This document shows, piece by piece, positions 41,602 through 55,545 of a stretch of 64,000 nt of DNA. The notes under the pieces are model-generated. The model saw nothing but the letters and a program-made list of their open reading frames with translations. It was not told where the DNA came from and searched no databases. The position numbers and the translations under genes are program-made. Position 1 is the stretch's first letter; each line of letters opens with the position of its first letter. The DNA is from Oenanthe sinensis (taxonomy: Eukaryota; Streptophyta; Magnoliopsida; Apiales; Apiaceae). Location of the stretch: NCBI GenBank assembly GCA_028671895.1, contig CM053800.1, positions 21,597,886 through 21,661,885 on the forward strand, given 5' to 3'.

Positions 41602-42708
41602 TGTGGCGCCCCCAGACCCGGGGTTAGAGACCTAGGCCGCCACGGTCCCTTTTTCTTGCTGTTAATACAGTTAACTTAATCCTTAATGATAATCTTTCAC
41701 CTGCAGTGACCCCCCAGTTCATATACACACCCTACTGATTATAGTCTCAGAATGAATAAACATATAATACATAAAATCCATCAGAGTAATATTACAATCC
41801 CAAAAGTAATTTCCTTGACCTATGAAGGCAATGCGATTTCTACTTGAAACAGTACTGAATGCTAATGCATGTTCTTGTTAATTAGCTTACATAGATCATA
41901 CTTATAGATAAGGCGTACCATCAACAACTGTACACTTATCCTACTTCTACTCTTACTCCCTACCTGAGGTAGGTTGGCGAAGAACTTACGGAATGCGTGG
42001 GCGTTTCCCACGCGTTTCCTGGCGGTGCGTCGCATCTGCGACATCCTGCTGTCCTGTTGCGTTGTGATATATATAAAGAAAGCAAGGGTGAGCAATATAG
42101 CTCAGCAATAGACAATATACTTCTGAAAATATGCTGTAAATCTGTAAGCTTTCTCATTTATCAAATATATTCTGAAAACATGTTGTAAGTTATTTGTAAA
42201 AGCATTATGAACAAACAACTGAAGTTTAAAATAACTTTCATGAAAACATGATGAGTAAGATGAATCTTTCATAATGTTTCACCGCTAACAACACCATCGA
42301 TAACTCAGCTCCTAGGATTTCGTTACGGTGCGTAGCACAATTCCAATTGGAAAAAGGGACTGTAATTAGAGCATCAACACGCCCGCTACCACATCCACGA
42401 TGATAAGTCGTAGCACGTGGTAGCCTTCATCAGCAACCTATGGAAGCCTTCTGTTTCTCTACATGTAGAAGGGGGAGCCCCGGTACTCGCTACCGTTAAC
42501 GGGTAATCACCCTTGACCGCATACGGGTCAAAGTGCTGGACCGTGCGTCACTCGGCCTCTTACGCTATCTCCAAGTCCGCTGAATCAATCTATAAGTCTG
42601 GAACTGGAACATTAATCCAAGCTCTCCAAGTATATAATACTTGTTAATAGATTTGTCTATCTAACCTGGAACCGGAAGTAATCCTAGTTCCCCAAGTATA
42701 TCGTACTT

Positions 42709-42713
42709 GTTGA
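42709..42713. repeat. CopC left target-site duplication (GTTGA)
   Basis: Perfect match to 49240-49244. The other GypA LTR shows the empty site at about 59061-59067. Confidence 0.96.
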
Positions 42714-44256
42714 TGTTAGTAATTGTGCTCTAGAGACAATACTTTTTATATTTTAAGGAAAATATTTATTATTAAGGATTATGTTTTATTGATTATTATT
42801 TATTTATTATGTTTTATTTACTGCGTAATAAATTGAAAGCATAATAAATGTCCTTGGAATTTTGATACGTATTATATATCTTTAAGTATGTGACTTAAAA
42901 ATGAGATTATATGAATAGTATCTTATTCCTAAAATTCCCTAGTCGAGTATTATTATTTAAGGACAATAATAATGCACAAAGACTAGTATGTTTCTTGACA
43001 GATGACCACATCTCATTGGTCATAGGTATGTGGATACTAAAGTCAAGAACATAAGTGCATGTATCAATGCATGGCACTGGAATGACCCGCCGTGAGATTC
43101 TACATGTTAAGTAAGTGTCATAAGTAATTCTCACTGTGATAATGGTGTAATGATCCTTAGACCTGAAATCATTATATTTCTATACGAGAATTAATATACT
43201 TTGATTACATTAAAAGTTACCTTTGACCGGGTGATGATAAAAGTGGACATTGGGTATATTATGAATCGTATGAGAAATATGAATGATCTAGATGGGATTT
43301 AATCCTCCTAATTTTAGGAGTGATATTATTGGCCTCTTGTTTGAGTGAGACTATGAAATGCACGGCCGTGCTCAAATGTTGATTTGATTTTAATAGTCTA
43401 CTCATCGATCAAGAAAATAAAGATTAAATTATGAAGAGGATGACACGAGACATGCCTTGAGTTTAATCTATAATATCAAGATTAAAGGGATTATATTACA
43501 TGGAACATTATTCACGAAAGGCTTAATCGAATCACCGATTTATTATTATTACTTGGGTAGCAATGATGTATTACTAGATGCCGCTCATTGTTTACAATTT
43601 TAATTAGATATTAAAATTGTTGCCAACGTAATAATAACCTACAGGGTCACACACAAAGAACGCTTGAAGGAGAAATAATTTAAATTATGAATTTAAATTA
43701 AATAAGTAATTTATTTTATTTATGATATTAATTAAGTATGACTTAATTAATTATATAAATAGAATAAATGAATTACTTAAACTAATTCTAAAATTAATAA
43801 TTAATTAATTAAGTGAGACTTAATTAAATAATTTAGAATTTTGGATTAGTATTAATTATAATTGGATTATAATTAGAAAACTTATTCCTCTCTCTATATA
43901 ATCTCGTTATGGGCTGATTTAATAAAATAGAGATTTTACAAAAACCCTAGCCGCTCTAAGAGAGGAGGAAGATAGAGAGAGAAGAAGTTTTCGGGTGCTA
44001 GTACACATCAATCCTTCATGAAAAGTGTTCGTGTGGATACCGTAGAGCGTAGATCGCGAGAGCGGGATACGTGGTGATTAAACAAGCTTTGGACCTCCAT
44101 TAATCTTCCATTAATGAACTGTTAAAGCTTCTAAAGGTATTTATTCTTTATCTCCGAATTAAATCTTTTGTTTTCGCATGGATCCTGCGGAGGGTTTCGA
44201 TATTTTGATTTATTTTTCGCGTTTATTCCGCTGCGTTTGTGTCACGAAACCCTACA
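42714..44256 (+). repeat. CopC 5' LTR
   Basis: 1543 bp, TGTTAGTAATTG...ACCCTACA. TATA-like CTATATAATC near 43894-43903. Confidence 0.95.
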
Positions 44257-44257
44257 A

Positions 44258-44270
44258 TGGCATCAGAGCT
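44258..44270 (+). other. CopC primer-binding site
   Basis: TGGCATCAGAGCT, one base after the LTR. Confidence 0.85.
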
Positions 44271-46436
44271 ACTTGCGAAACATTTTAATTCGGTTATGTG
44301 CTTAACAGTTTTTGATATATAAGCATGTATGTGATCTATCATGATTTTATATTGATACAATATGTATATGTTTATATATATTATGAATATATGATATTTT
44401 ATGATATATAATCATGTGATGATTATGTGTGTTGATGTATGTATATGATACATGTTTGTTCTTATTATGGGAATCGTATTCGATACTAATTCTGAAATGG
44501 CTGCCGTTGATTTTCTGAAATCTGTGTCCGTTGTCCGATTTTCGCAAATGATATGTGTTTTCTGACTGGAATCGGGTCACTGAGCAATACTGACTAAGTC
44601 AGCTCTGCGTCTGTAAGCCATTAGATGTCGTTACAGCCTCCAAAACGGTGATTTATGATTTTCTGAAAATTATTTGATTTTCTAAAATTTTGAGTATATG
44701 TATGTATATATTATGAATATATGATATTCATGTAATGTATAATCATATGATGATTGTATGTATCTCTGTATATGTATATATGATATATGCTTGTTTTTGT
44801 TATGGGAATTGTATATGATACGATTTCTGAAACACCGTTAGATTTGGAGAAATCTGATTGCCGTATCTGATTTTCGCAAACGATATGTGTTTTCTGACTG
44901 GAATCGGGCCAATGAACAAAACTGATAGCTATGCTATCACCGAGGGGTCTGTAAGGCGTTTGACGTCATTAAGGGCCTCGAAATAGCGATTTATTTTCTT
45001 CAGAAATCTGTTTTTAATTTTCTGAAATTTCGAAATTTGTTATATATGATTATATAATATGAGATATATTATATGTGTTATATGATAGCATGGTGGATGG
45101 TTATGGCCTAAAGACCCATAGGATAGTGGTTTTGATTTATGGTTTTGGTTTCTAAATACGACTTGCATGTCGTTTATTCATTGTAATTTAATTATCTCGA
45201 ATGTAACTCGAGTTCTTCTTGTAATTTCATTAGAACAGTTTTATTTTTTATTATTTAATGTAATTATCAATGAAGACTTGCAAGCAAGGAGACGATCCAA
45301 AAGGGGGATGATGGAGCAATGAAGAAAGAAGACATGTAATAGATTGTATTTTTAAAACCACCATAGACTGACCTTGATATTTCCATTAGCTTGGAAATAT
45401 CACATAGGATGGGGCCATAACCAAACACGTTTAATTTACGCACATTACATATATGTATATGATTGCATGTATTGGTATGTATGCGTAGATATAATTGAGA
45501 TGCATGCTTAATATTGATTAATCATGTATGTATTAGATACGACACCCATGCCATGTTTGCTTAAACAAGATAAAATCTGTAACGATTCAAGATTTTAAAA
45601 TTAACAAACGATCATGAGATTCTTGTGTTTATGAAATATGGATTTTTAAAACACGGAATTAAATATGGATTTTTGATATCTATAATTGGGATTTTCTAAC
45701 AAAAGCGGATATGCGTATTCGTAAGGCTGATGGGTTTTAAGTGTGACCATTGGTATCCTCCATCTACCTGGGAAATGAACAATTTAAGATGTCGATTTGA
45801 AATATTTGGTTCAAGGAAAAATTGAGGATCTCTTTATGATGTGATCATGATCGTTATAAATTTTCTAAAACCCCTTAACAAAATATTAAGTTTTACTCGG
45901 ATGCTTTCCAATGAATGAACACTCATTGAATCCTAGATCGATAAGGGGAAGGACTGTCAGTGGCAGGGGACTCCTATCTATCGTGGTGAGATGCGACGAA
46001 TATAAACGGTTATATTCGGCCGTTGTATCATTGGGTCTAACTTAACTGAGTCGTCATAATAAGTGAAAATAAATGGTTATATTCAACTATTATGAACTTA
46101 GAAGCATAGAGTTTGGTTAAAAGTCTATTAGATAGATAAGATCAATCGTTGTTCACCAAACTATCCAAGAATTATATATGATATAATTGACAACTGTTGT
46201 CTACCTAAATAATCATTTTCTAAGGACTTCCAGTGGTTGACTTAGGACATGATGAAATATGGATCTTGGCTCACTAGAAAGAATTATGGGATATACTTTC
46301 CAAATTAATAGTAAGGGCTATTAGTTTGATAAAAATAGTGGGAGGTATATGATGATATACCATAATCACTTAAACATAATTAATATTAAATTTGCAATCT
46401 AGTTTATTTTATGCACTTTAATATTGTAGATATCAA
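44271..46436 (+). other. CopC leader with ~330-bp tandem duplication
   Basis: No gene. Two diverged copies of an about 330-bp unit, about 44361-44690 and 44691-45020, aligned by TTATGAATATATGATAT at 44381 and 44711 and by TTTTCGCAAA...GTTTTCTGACTGGAATCGGG in each. CopB has one copy. The rest matches the CopB leader. Confidence 0.8.
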
Positions 46437-47754
46437 ATGATAAACACAAATAACTTCTCTATGCGATCAGTTCTTGAGAAGGACAAGTTGACGAGAATAT
46501 ATTTCCTTGACTGACATAGGAGCTTGAGGATCGTCCTCGGGCACCACGATATTAGTCAAATCTCTTCCCCAGCTCTTAAAGTTGAGAATGTAACATGTGC
46601 AAATCATAGTGCTTATTGGAAGCAAATTGATGTTGCGACTGATGTTTTATGTCTCATGCTCGCAAATATATGTGCTGAGCTTAAGAAGCAATACAAGCAT
46701 ATAGATGCTTATGAAACGATTGAGCACAAGATATATTTAAAAGGGCACTATACACTTACATGTAGGGAGAGTGAGACCCGGTTACACCACATGTTCTAAA
46801 GATTATAGGGTATAATGAATACCATTGATATTTTGGGTTTCCAGATTGGTCTGGAGACAGTTAGATTTGATCTTACAATCTCTGGACAAATATTATTCTT
46901 ATTTTGTTATGAACAATAAAGTGAATAAGATTGGTAAAACACCCATTGAGTTGCTAAGCATGTTGAGAACTGCTGAAAGTAATATGATAAATGCATGAAC
47001 TACTACTATATTGATGGTAAACATAGGGAAAGGAAAATGGAAAGGCAAGGAGAAGATTTGATCTAGTTCCGTTGTCAAACCAAAGTCCAATCCCTAAAGC
47101 AGACTCTAAAGTCTGAATGAGGTGTTGATAAAGAAGACGATTGTCACTTCTGTGGAAAGTTGGGAGACTGGAAATTAAACTGTCATGCTTAATTGGAAGA
47201 TTGGAAGATGATGATCAATAAGGGTCAAGCTTAAGGTATCGGGTTGGAATTGGAGTAAAGATAGTTGCTCTGGTTCGAGGAACTCGTTACTTAATTTTTG
47301 GCCTATAAGGAAAATTTAGAACTTAATAATTGTTATAGCGTGCTTGCAATTGGCAGAGACATTATTTCAGTTTCTTGTTTGGACAAGAAAGGCTTTTTCA
47401 TTTTATAACAATAGTTGTTTATCCTATTTTGATGATGAGCCTTATAATGCTGCACATCTAATTAACAATTTATATGTTCTAAAGTGACTCAAATCAAATA
47501 TTACCTTTGGCACTGTCGCTGAGGCCATATTAATGAGAAACGCATTTCCAGAATACATAAGGATGCATTCATGGATAAGTTTGATTATGAATCATACCAA
47601 AGGATACGAATCTTGGTTTATTTGGTAAAGTGACTAAAGCTCCTTTTACCGGACATGGTGAAGGGATCATTGAATGGGTATGACTTATACATAGTGATGT
47701 ATGTGGTCATATGTGTACGATGACAAAAGGTAGATTTTATTAACTTCATAAAAT
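46437..47754 (+). pseudogene. CopC gag-integrase remnant
   Basis: ATG at 46437 aligns with CopB gag, but a TGA stop replaces the Trp of the DWYR motif 26 codons in. The zinc knuckle is CHFCGKLGDWKLNC (near 47145-47186) with Asp in place of His, as in CopA. The protease motif is missing at 47238. The integrase remnants run from about 47510 to 47754. Confidence 0.88.
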
Positions 47755-49239
47755 TTAAGGATTATGTTTTATTGATTATTATTTATTTATTATGTTTTAT
47801 TTACTGCGTAATAAATTGAAAGCATAATAAATGTCCTTGGAATTTTGATACGTATTATATATCTTTAAGTATGTGACTTAAAAATGAGATTATATGAATA
47901 GTATCTTATTCCTAAAATTCCCTAGTCGAGTATTATTATTTAAGGACAATAATAATGCACAAAGACTAGTATGTTTCTTGACAGATGACCACATCTCATT
48001 GGTCATAGGTATGTGGATACTAAAGTCAAGAACATAAGTGCATGTATCAATGCATGGCACTGGAATGACCCGCCGTGAGATTCTACATGTTAAGTAAGTG
48101 TCATAAGTAATTCTCACTGTGATAATGGTGTAATGATCCTTAGACCTGAAATCATTATATTTCTATACGAGAATTAATATACTTTGATTACATTAAAAGT
48201 TACCTTTGACCGGGTGATGATAAAAGTGGACATTGGGTATATTATGAATCGTATGAGAAATATGAATGATCTAGATGGGATTTAATCCTCCTAATTTTAG
48301 GAGTGATATTATTGGCCTCTTGTTTGAGTGAGACTATGAAATGCACGGCCGTGCTCAAATGTTGATTTGATTTTAATAATCTACTCATCGATCAAGAAAA
48401 TAAAGATTAAATTATGAAGAGGATGACACGAGACATGCCTTGAGTTTAATCTATAATATCAAGATTAAAGGGATTATATTACATGGAACATTATTCACGA
48501 AAGGCTTAATCGAATCACCGATTTATTATTATTACTTGGGTAGCAATGATGTATTACTAGATGCCGCTCATTGTTTACAATTTTAATTAGATATTAAAAT
48601 TGTTGCCAACGTAATAATAACCTACAGGGTCACACACAAAGAAAGCTTGAAGGAGAAATAATTTAAATTATGAATTTAAATTAAATAAGTAATTTATTTT
48701 ATTTATGATATTAATTAAGTATGACTTAATTAATTATATAAATAGAATAAATGAATTACTTAAACTAATTCCAAAATTAATAATTAATTAATTAAGTGAG
48801 ACTTAATTAAATAATTTAGAATTTTGGATTAGTATTAATTATAATTGGATTATAATTAGAAAACTTATTCCTCTCTCTATATAATCTCTTTATGGGCTGA
48901 TTTAATAAAATAGAGATTTTACAAAAACCCTAGCCGCTCTAAGAGAGGAGGAAGATAGAGAGAGAAGAAGTTTTCGGGTGCTAGTACACATCAATCCTTC
49001 ATGAAAAGTGTTCGTGTGGATACCGTAGAGCGTAGATCGCGAGAGCGGGATACGTGGTGATTAAACAAGCTTTGGACCTCCATTAATCTTCCATTAATGA
49101 ACTGTTAAAGCTTCTAAAGGTATTTATTCTTTATCTCCGAATTAAATCTTTTGTTTTCGCATGGATCCTGCGGAGGGTTTCGCTATTTTGATTTATTTTT
49201 CACGTTTATTCTGCTGCGTTTGTGTCACGAAACCCTTCA
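47755..49239 (+). repeat. CopC 3' LTR, first ~59 bp missing
   Basis: Begins at TTAAGGATTATG, which is position 60 of the 5' LTR. Ends ACCCTTCA. Confidence 0.95.
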
Positions 49240-49244
49240 GTTGA
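49240..49244. repeat. CopC right target-site duplication (GTTGA)
   Basis: Matches 42709-42713. Confidence 0.96.
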
Positions 49245-52083
49245 TAGACCCTCATAGCTATGAGCATATACTGTTAGATTAAGTGATGTCGCCGCCTTAC
49301 CACACAGGTAAGTTGGCCTTCATCATATAATCTCCTTTCTCATGGACTGAATTCATTTTGAAAACCATGACTCGGGAGTTTGTCGGAAACCTCTCTGCTT
49401 TTGATAAGTTGAAAAGCTCTTGCTACTGTGGAAACTGGTTCCAAAACTTGACTGCTTTCGAGAAGTAAATAGGTATTCACTTTCTATACCAAGTTCCCTA
49501 TTTTTGATAAGTCTGAACGTAATTTATTCTTATTAAAAGAATAAAATAAAATAATTAAATTAAATATTATGGAGCTCTCACTATCTTTAAATTATTTTCT
49601 GAAGGTCGAAAAGTATTTAAAATAATTATCGAAAGCTTCGAATAATTATTAAAGACCTAAAATAATTTGTAAATGAATTTTAAATAATTAATAAATATTT
49701 AAATAATATTTAATAATTATAATCAATAAATAATCCTCAATAAATGAATATTCAAAATAATATTCATTAATTAAATAAATATTAAAATAATATTTATTTC
49801 TCCTTCAAATGAATATTCAAAATTATATTTATTAATTAAATAAATATTAAAATAATATCTATTATCCTCATTTAATTCTTTTATTAAAAGAAAATAAAAA
49901 TAAAAATATAAAAATATTTATATCGTCATTTCAAAATAATTTGTCTCCGGCTTCTTCCGGAGGACAGTACTTAACATAACCTTCCGACTCCCGGTCTACG
50001 TTCGAAAATACATAACTCGCTATACACTTAGAGCCTTTTTCTTTCACCGGCTTATATCTATATTTCTTATAGCATATAACCGAAACATTTGCGAAATATG
50101 TAACAATACATAAAACAGTTCGTACTTTTCAACATACAGTTATATCACAACAACAACAGTCTTTCGACCAAACAATAGTACATTAGGTACGAGTTTTGAA
50201 AACTTGTCTGAGGTCCTGGGGTTCGTCGAGGTGCAGGGGCTTGATGGACGATCTATATAAATCAAATAGAACGTTTCGTTAGTTATTGGTTATCTTAACC
50301 ACTAATGTCACGCACGCACGAATTATGAGCTTGACATAAGTTAAACCTCTCATTCTAGAGTTACTTAACCTTAAGGACATATGTTAATCACTTAAGTCAA
50401 TTCATGGGTCAATGACACCTTCCTATTTGTCACTTTACATAGATACTTAAATCCCTTATTCATTCATTCTCCTTTAAGGTTTGTCATTGAACCTGCCCAG
50501 CTTCAACAATTTTATAAAATCGAAATTTTCTCCTCTGGTCATGAAATTTTGCAGAGGCCTTTTCCACTGTCCAAATTATGTTCCCTTAAAATTTCATGAT
50601 TTTAGGTGACATTTAAGGGGTCCATTTATTTTAACAAAAGGGCTTCCCGAAATAGTTCGGTTGGTTTAGTTGTCTTTACTAAAATTGACTTATCTCCTAA
50701 ACCGTATTTCGGAATAACATGATTCAAGTGTCAAAACGATCTATGAGACAAGTAATATCCAACCATGGTCATAGGTGTTAGGGGCCAGGATCTTGACAAA
50801 TTAGTTTTTACAGTTTAAAAGAGTGCTCACGAAAAATGGCCATTACGACGGCTATAAACGTAACGTTTTCCGGATTCAACCAACGTGAATCCATTAACAA
50901 CCAACACTCAACTCACTCATATCATCATGTTAACAAAATTAAGCTACTCATCTCATAATCATATGCTAACATCATTCCGAGAACTCAACCAAAACTCAAT
51001 ATTTTACTAACATCATTTCATCTTTACTATTCTAGCTCATGGATCCATCTACCATCACTTTCATGGCATACTACTCACACAAAAAACAAGGAGTTAAGGG
51101 TGTTCATAACTTCTTGGAGTTCAAACAACACCTTGTTAGAGCTTGGAGTCCTTAAGAGTGCTTGATCTATCCTTAGAAATCAAGAAACATCAAGAACAAA
51201 ACTTTAAATTTTCTATGTTTCACTATTCATACTATTCATGTTCGTCTTGGATTAATTATTTGAAAATGAAAGACATGGAGTATGAGCTTGAGATTTGAAC
51301 CATACATTATCTATGAAATATAGAAGCTATGGTTAAAATATGAGGATTTATGGAACTTGGGAGCTTGGACTTTGAATTTGCATTTCTCTCTCTTTTTTTT
51401 TCTTTTGAAAACTGCCGAATGGTGCTTGGTGGGGAAGAAGAAGAGAATACTTGCTTGGCTACTTGCTTTGTGGCTGATTTTGTGAGAATAAAATCTATGA
51501 AAAGGTTAATCATGGCTTTGTTGAATTTGTTCCAAGTGATAAAGTGGCTTTATGCTTACTTTTCCCTAATTTTGGGAACCATGTCTCTAACCTTGGTTGC
51601 TTGAATGGTTACTTGCCTTGTCTTAGTTACTTGCTTTAGTTAATTCTCTACCAATGCAAGTACTTGCATGTATGGCTTCTTTGTAGTGCACTTCACTTGC
51701 CATTCATTAATTATACTTAATCCCTTATTTAGCAAAGCATGATTAGGGTTAACACTTCTCATTTCTATCTTTGTAATGTGAACATTTACTAGTCACAATA
51801 CCTTAGTATGTCCATGATATAATTTCTTTGAATTATAACCCCTAGGTCATAACTTAATCTTCCATCTCTCGATATCTCGTAAATTACAAAACAATTAGTA
51901 AATGACAAAATCTTCGGATTCTAACGACTTTTGCATTTACTTATTTAATTAGTACTATCACAATACAACTTCGGATTTATAATCCTCTACCATTTACATG
52001 GTGTGGGTTAACATGCTTTTCGTAAAACTTCAAAGTTACTATTTATTCATAATTCGGAGTTTACAAAAATTCGGTTTCTTATA

Positions 52084-52101
52084 GTCTCCCCTCCTTAAAG
52101 G
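52084..52101 (-). other. GypA polypurine tract
   Basis: On the minus strand TTTAAGGAGGGGAGAC lies directly before the 3' LTR. Confidence 0.8.
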
Positions 52102-53217
52102 GATTCCGTCCTGGAATCTATACTGAAAACAAGTGAAGGTGATTTTCTAACATTGCACTTTCTAGTTCCCATGTTGATTCTTCAGTGTTCTGGTTTCTCC
52201 ACAAGACTCCTTTCGGTCAAAGATTTCCACCGGTCGTTCCACATAGGTCAGATCTGGATGTAGGTCTACCTGCTCATAGTCTATTACATGCCTGACATCT
52301 ACATTATACTTTATCAGCATAGACACATGGAACACATTGTGGACTTGTTGCAAATTTGGGGGTAGGGCCAATTCGTAGGCTGCTTTCCCAATACGTTTTA
52401 AGATCTCGAATGGTCCAATGAATCTTGGGCTTAGCTTTCCTTTCTTCCCAAACCTCATTAATCCTTTCCATGGGGAAACTTTCAGAAGTACTGAGTCTCC
52501 CACTTCGTACTCCCTGTCCTTCCTGGTCTGATCGGCGTACTTCTTTTGTCGGTCTTGTGCTGCCATCAATCGGCTCCGGATTTGCTTTATTATTTCTCTT
52601 GTTTTATGGACTAATTCGGGTCCCAATATCTTCCGCTCTCCTACTCCCTCCCAACACAATGGGGAGCGATACTTTCTCCCGTATAGGGCTTCATAAGGGG
52701 GCATACCTATGCTGGCGTGATAGCTGTTGTTGTAGGAAAACACGATTAAAGGTAAGTGATCATTCCATCTTCCTTTAAAATCTATTACGCACACCCTTAG
52801 CATATCCTCTAATGTCTGAATGGTTTGCTCGCTCTGCCCATCTGTTTGGGGATGATAAGCAGTGCTCATGTTTAGCTTAGTCCCCGCACATTCTTGAAAA
52901 CTTCTCCAGAATCTTGAGTTGAATCTTGGATCTCGGTCCGATACTATTGACACGGGAACTCCATGTCGCACTACAATTTCCTTGATGTAGATCTCTACTA
53001 GTCGGTCTACTGTATACCTTTCATTAATTGGAATAAAATGTGCTGACTTGGTTAGGCAATCTACGATCACCCATATCGCATCGTGGTTGGTGCTCGTCCT
53101 CGGCAAACCTACTACAAAGTCCATTGCTATCTGTTCCCACTTCCACTCGGGAATTTCCAGGGGTTGTAGAAGACCACTAGGTCTTTGGTGTTCTGCTTTC
53201 ACTCTTTGACACGTCAA
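52102..53217 (-). pseudogene. GypA integrase core and chromodomain remnant
   Basis: 351-codon frame (53217-52162). Gypsy integrase: EQIAMDFVVGLPRT (about 29-42, first Asp), SIVSDRDPRF (about 90-99, second Asp), and YHPQTDGQSEQT (about 121-132, with the Glu). A conserved tail region follows (PFEILKRIGKAAYELALPP, QQVHNVFHVSML, RPVEIFDRKE). The chromodomain is damaged: after DRKE a deletion and frameshift leave only the LWRNQNTEESTWELE segment readable, in another frame, to about 52140. It would direct integration; chromodomains bind modified histones. Confidence 0.9.
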
Positions 53218-53225
53218 ACATTTGC

Positions 53226-53838
53226 TTACCCATTCCTATACATCTTGGTGCCGCCCAGGTGAATCGAGTACCTCGAATTGTGTCCTTTATGCAAAATCTC
53301 ATCCCTCAACTCTCGCACATTTGGAATCCAGATGCGGGAGGCATATCTCATTATTCCCTTACTGTCCTTCTCGCAATTTATTTCTTTTCCCGTCAGGGAT
53401 TTCCATTCGTCTATTCGCTTCCTTTCTTGATACAACCTGATCTTTTCTATCAATGGAGGCTGCATACTGATCCCAAATAATCCTTTTGTGCCCTTGCTGG
53501 CAATCTTTACCTCGATTTCCATTTCTTCAAACTCGTTAATCAACTTCTCCGAATAGGTTATCATCTTTAAGTCTTTCTTTCCTACTAAGGGCATCGGCCA
53601 CCACATTGGCCTTCCCTGGGTGATAGAGAATTTAACAGTCATAATCCTTAATCAACTCCAGCCACCTCCTTTGCCTCATGTTCAATTCCTTCTGTGTGAA
53701 GATATACTTCAGGCTCTTATGGTCCGTAAAGATTTCACATTTCTCACCATACAAGTAGTGCCTCCAAATTTTCAATGCGAAGACTATCATGGCTAGTTCC
53801 AAGTCATGAGTGGGATACCTTATTTCATATTCCTTCAA
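53226..53838 (-). pseudogene. GypA RNase H end and integrase N-terminal region
   Basis: 53838-53632 encodes the later RNase H (RYPTHDLELAMIVFALKIWR, FTDHKSLKYIF). 53642-53226 is the linker and integrase N-terminus, ending in HKGHNSRYSIHLGGTKMY, where the zinc-finger His residues lie. Frames are separated by small overlaps and a stop near 53220, so they were once one polyprotein. Confidence 0.88.
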
Positions 53839-53871
53839 TTGTCATGATGCATAAGCAATCACCTTGCCGTG

Positions 53872-55539
53872 CTACATAAGCACGCACCCTAATCCCTTAT
53901 GCGAGGCATTGCTGTAGATAATGAAAACTCCCTTTCCATCGGGTAGTGCTAACACTGGAGCTGTTATTAATCTCTTCATCAATTCTTGAAAGCTTTCCTC
54001 ACATTTCTCGGTCCAATTAAACTTTTCCATCTTCCGAGTAAGCCGAGTCAATGGGACAGCTATCTTGGTAAAATCTTGCACGAATCTCCGGTAATAACCT
54101 GTCAGTCCCACGAAACTTCTTACTTCGGTTGGTGTGGTAGGTCTTTCCCAATTGGAAATGGCTTCTATCTTGGCCGGGTCGACTAGTATCCTTTCGCTCC
54201 TTACTATATGTCCCAAAAATTGGACTTCTATGAGCCAAAATTCACATTTCGAGAATTTGGCAAACAACCTTTCCTCCCTTAAGATCTCTAGAACTATCCT
54301 TAGATGTTTGGCGTGTTCTTCTTCGGTCTTTGAATAGATCAAAATATCATCGATGAAAACAATGACGAACTTGTCCAAGTATTTCTTGAAGACTCGGTTC
54401 ATCAAATCCATGAAAGCTGCTGGGGCATTGGTTAATCCAAATGACATTACCAAAAACTCGTAGTGCCCATATCTGGTGCGATATGCTGTCTTTGGTATGT
54501 CCTCGTTATTAATCTTCAGTTGATGATACCCCGTCCTGAGGTCAATCTTTGAGAAACACACTGCGTCTTTCAATTGGTCAAATAAATCATCAATCCTTGG
54601 TAGGGGATACTTGTTCTTGATCGTTAACTTGTTCAGCTCTCGGTAGTCTATGCATAGTCGCATGCTGCCGTCTTTTTTTTTTACGAATAATATCGGCGCA
54701 CCCCATGGTGACACGCTCGACCTTATCATTCCTAGTTCTAATAATTCTTGTAGTTGGGTGGCTAGTTCCTTCATTTCTACTGGGGCTAAACGATACGGGG
54801 CCTTTGAAACTGGCGTCGTTCCTGGGGCTAGTTCGATTGCAAACTCTATTTCCCGGTCGGGTGGTAGTCCTGTAAAATCCTTGGGGAATACATCCTCGAA
54901 TTCGGCCACCACTCGAAGGTGTCTGAGTTTAGGCATCCCTTGACTGGTGTCTACCACGTGGGCTAGGTAAGCCTCACACCCTTTTCGTAACAATCTCTTA
55001 GTCTGGGCTATGTTTAAAAACTTCCGAACTTGTAGTTGTCCCTTGAACACGACCCCTTTCCCTCCCAGCACTTTCAATCTGATCTTCTTCTTTTTACAAT
55101 CAATCTGCGTGCCGTTGCTTGACAACCAGTCCATTTCCAAAATGACATCAAACTCTCCTAGCTGAAAAGGAATTAAATCTACCCCAAAAGTTTGCCCATC
55201 TATCTCTAAATTACAATTTGGGTGAACTTGACTAATTGGAATTACTTCCCGGTTAGCTATCTCTACTTGCAACAATTCTGTCAAAGGTTTTGCTTTAAGT
55301 TTTAACTTGCATGCCAAATCCTTGGACACAAAGGACCTAGTAGCTCCAGAATCAAATAAAACATTTACGCTGACAGTATTAAGGAGAAGGGTACCTGCTA
55401 TAACGTCTGCGTCTTGCACGGCATTCTTCACTGTCATATTGAAGGTCCTTGCTGTTGGGGGCCTGTTGGAAGCTGTCCCGCTCATCCAGGACATTGTGGG
55501 TGCTGGTGCCTTGCAATCCTTTTTCATGTGCCCCACCAT
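53872..55539 (-). pseudogene. GypA protease, reverse transcriptase and RNase H start
   Basis: 555 codons. Protease motif LFDSGATRSFVS (about residues 60-71). RT from about 245: CIDYRELNKLTIKNKYPLPR (about 280-299), KIDLRTGYHQL, then the active site FIDDILIYS (about 381-389) and FLGHIV. RNase H begins near 545 with YSNASHKGLG, where the expected first catalytic Asp is Asn, consistent with a C-to-T change on the plus strand. A stop follows soon after (near 53850). Most of the RT is intact. Confidence 0.92.
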
Positions 55540-55545
55540 TCCACA

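Larger units (their letters stand above)
42714..49239 (+). mobile_element. CopC: young, defective Ty1/copia element
   Basis: 6.5 kb with perfect GTTGA duplications. LTRs (42714-44256 and 47755-49239) differ at only eight positions over about 1485 aligned bases. The internal region is badly degraded and shares lesions with CopA, including the missing protease motif. A deletion fuses integrase (about 47754) to position ~60 of the 3' LTR, removing RT, RNase H, polypurine tract and the LTR start. Confidence 0.95.
41602..52083 (-). repeat. GypA 3' LTR, split by CopC
   Basis: Parts 41602-42713 and 49245-52083, about 3951 bp in total. TG...CA ends in minus orientation, with the first G changed (TATAAGAA instead of TGTAAGAA). 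Includes a near-tandem pair at 42596-42713 with AAGTA...TACTT hairpins, and two copies of an about 72-bp AT-rich unit at 49730-49865. Confidence 0.93.

Noticed and set aside
44258..44270. tRNA-like segments (TGGCATCAGAGC and relatives)
   Set aside because: These are primer-binding sites complementary to a tRNA 3' end, not tRNA genes.
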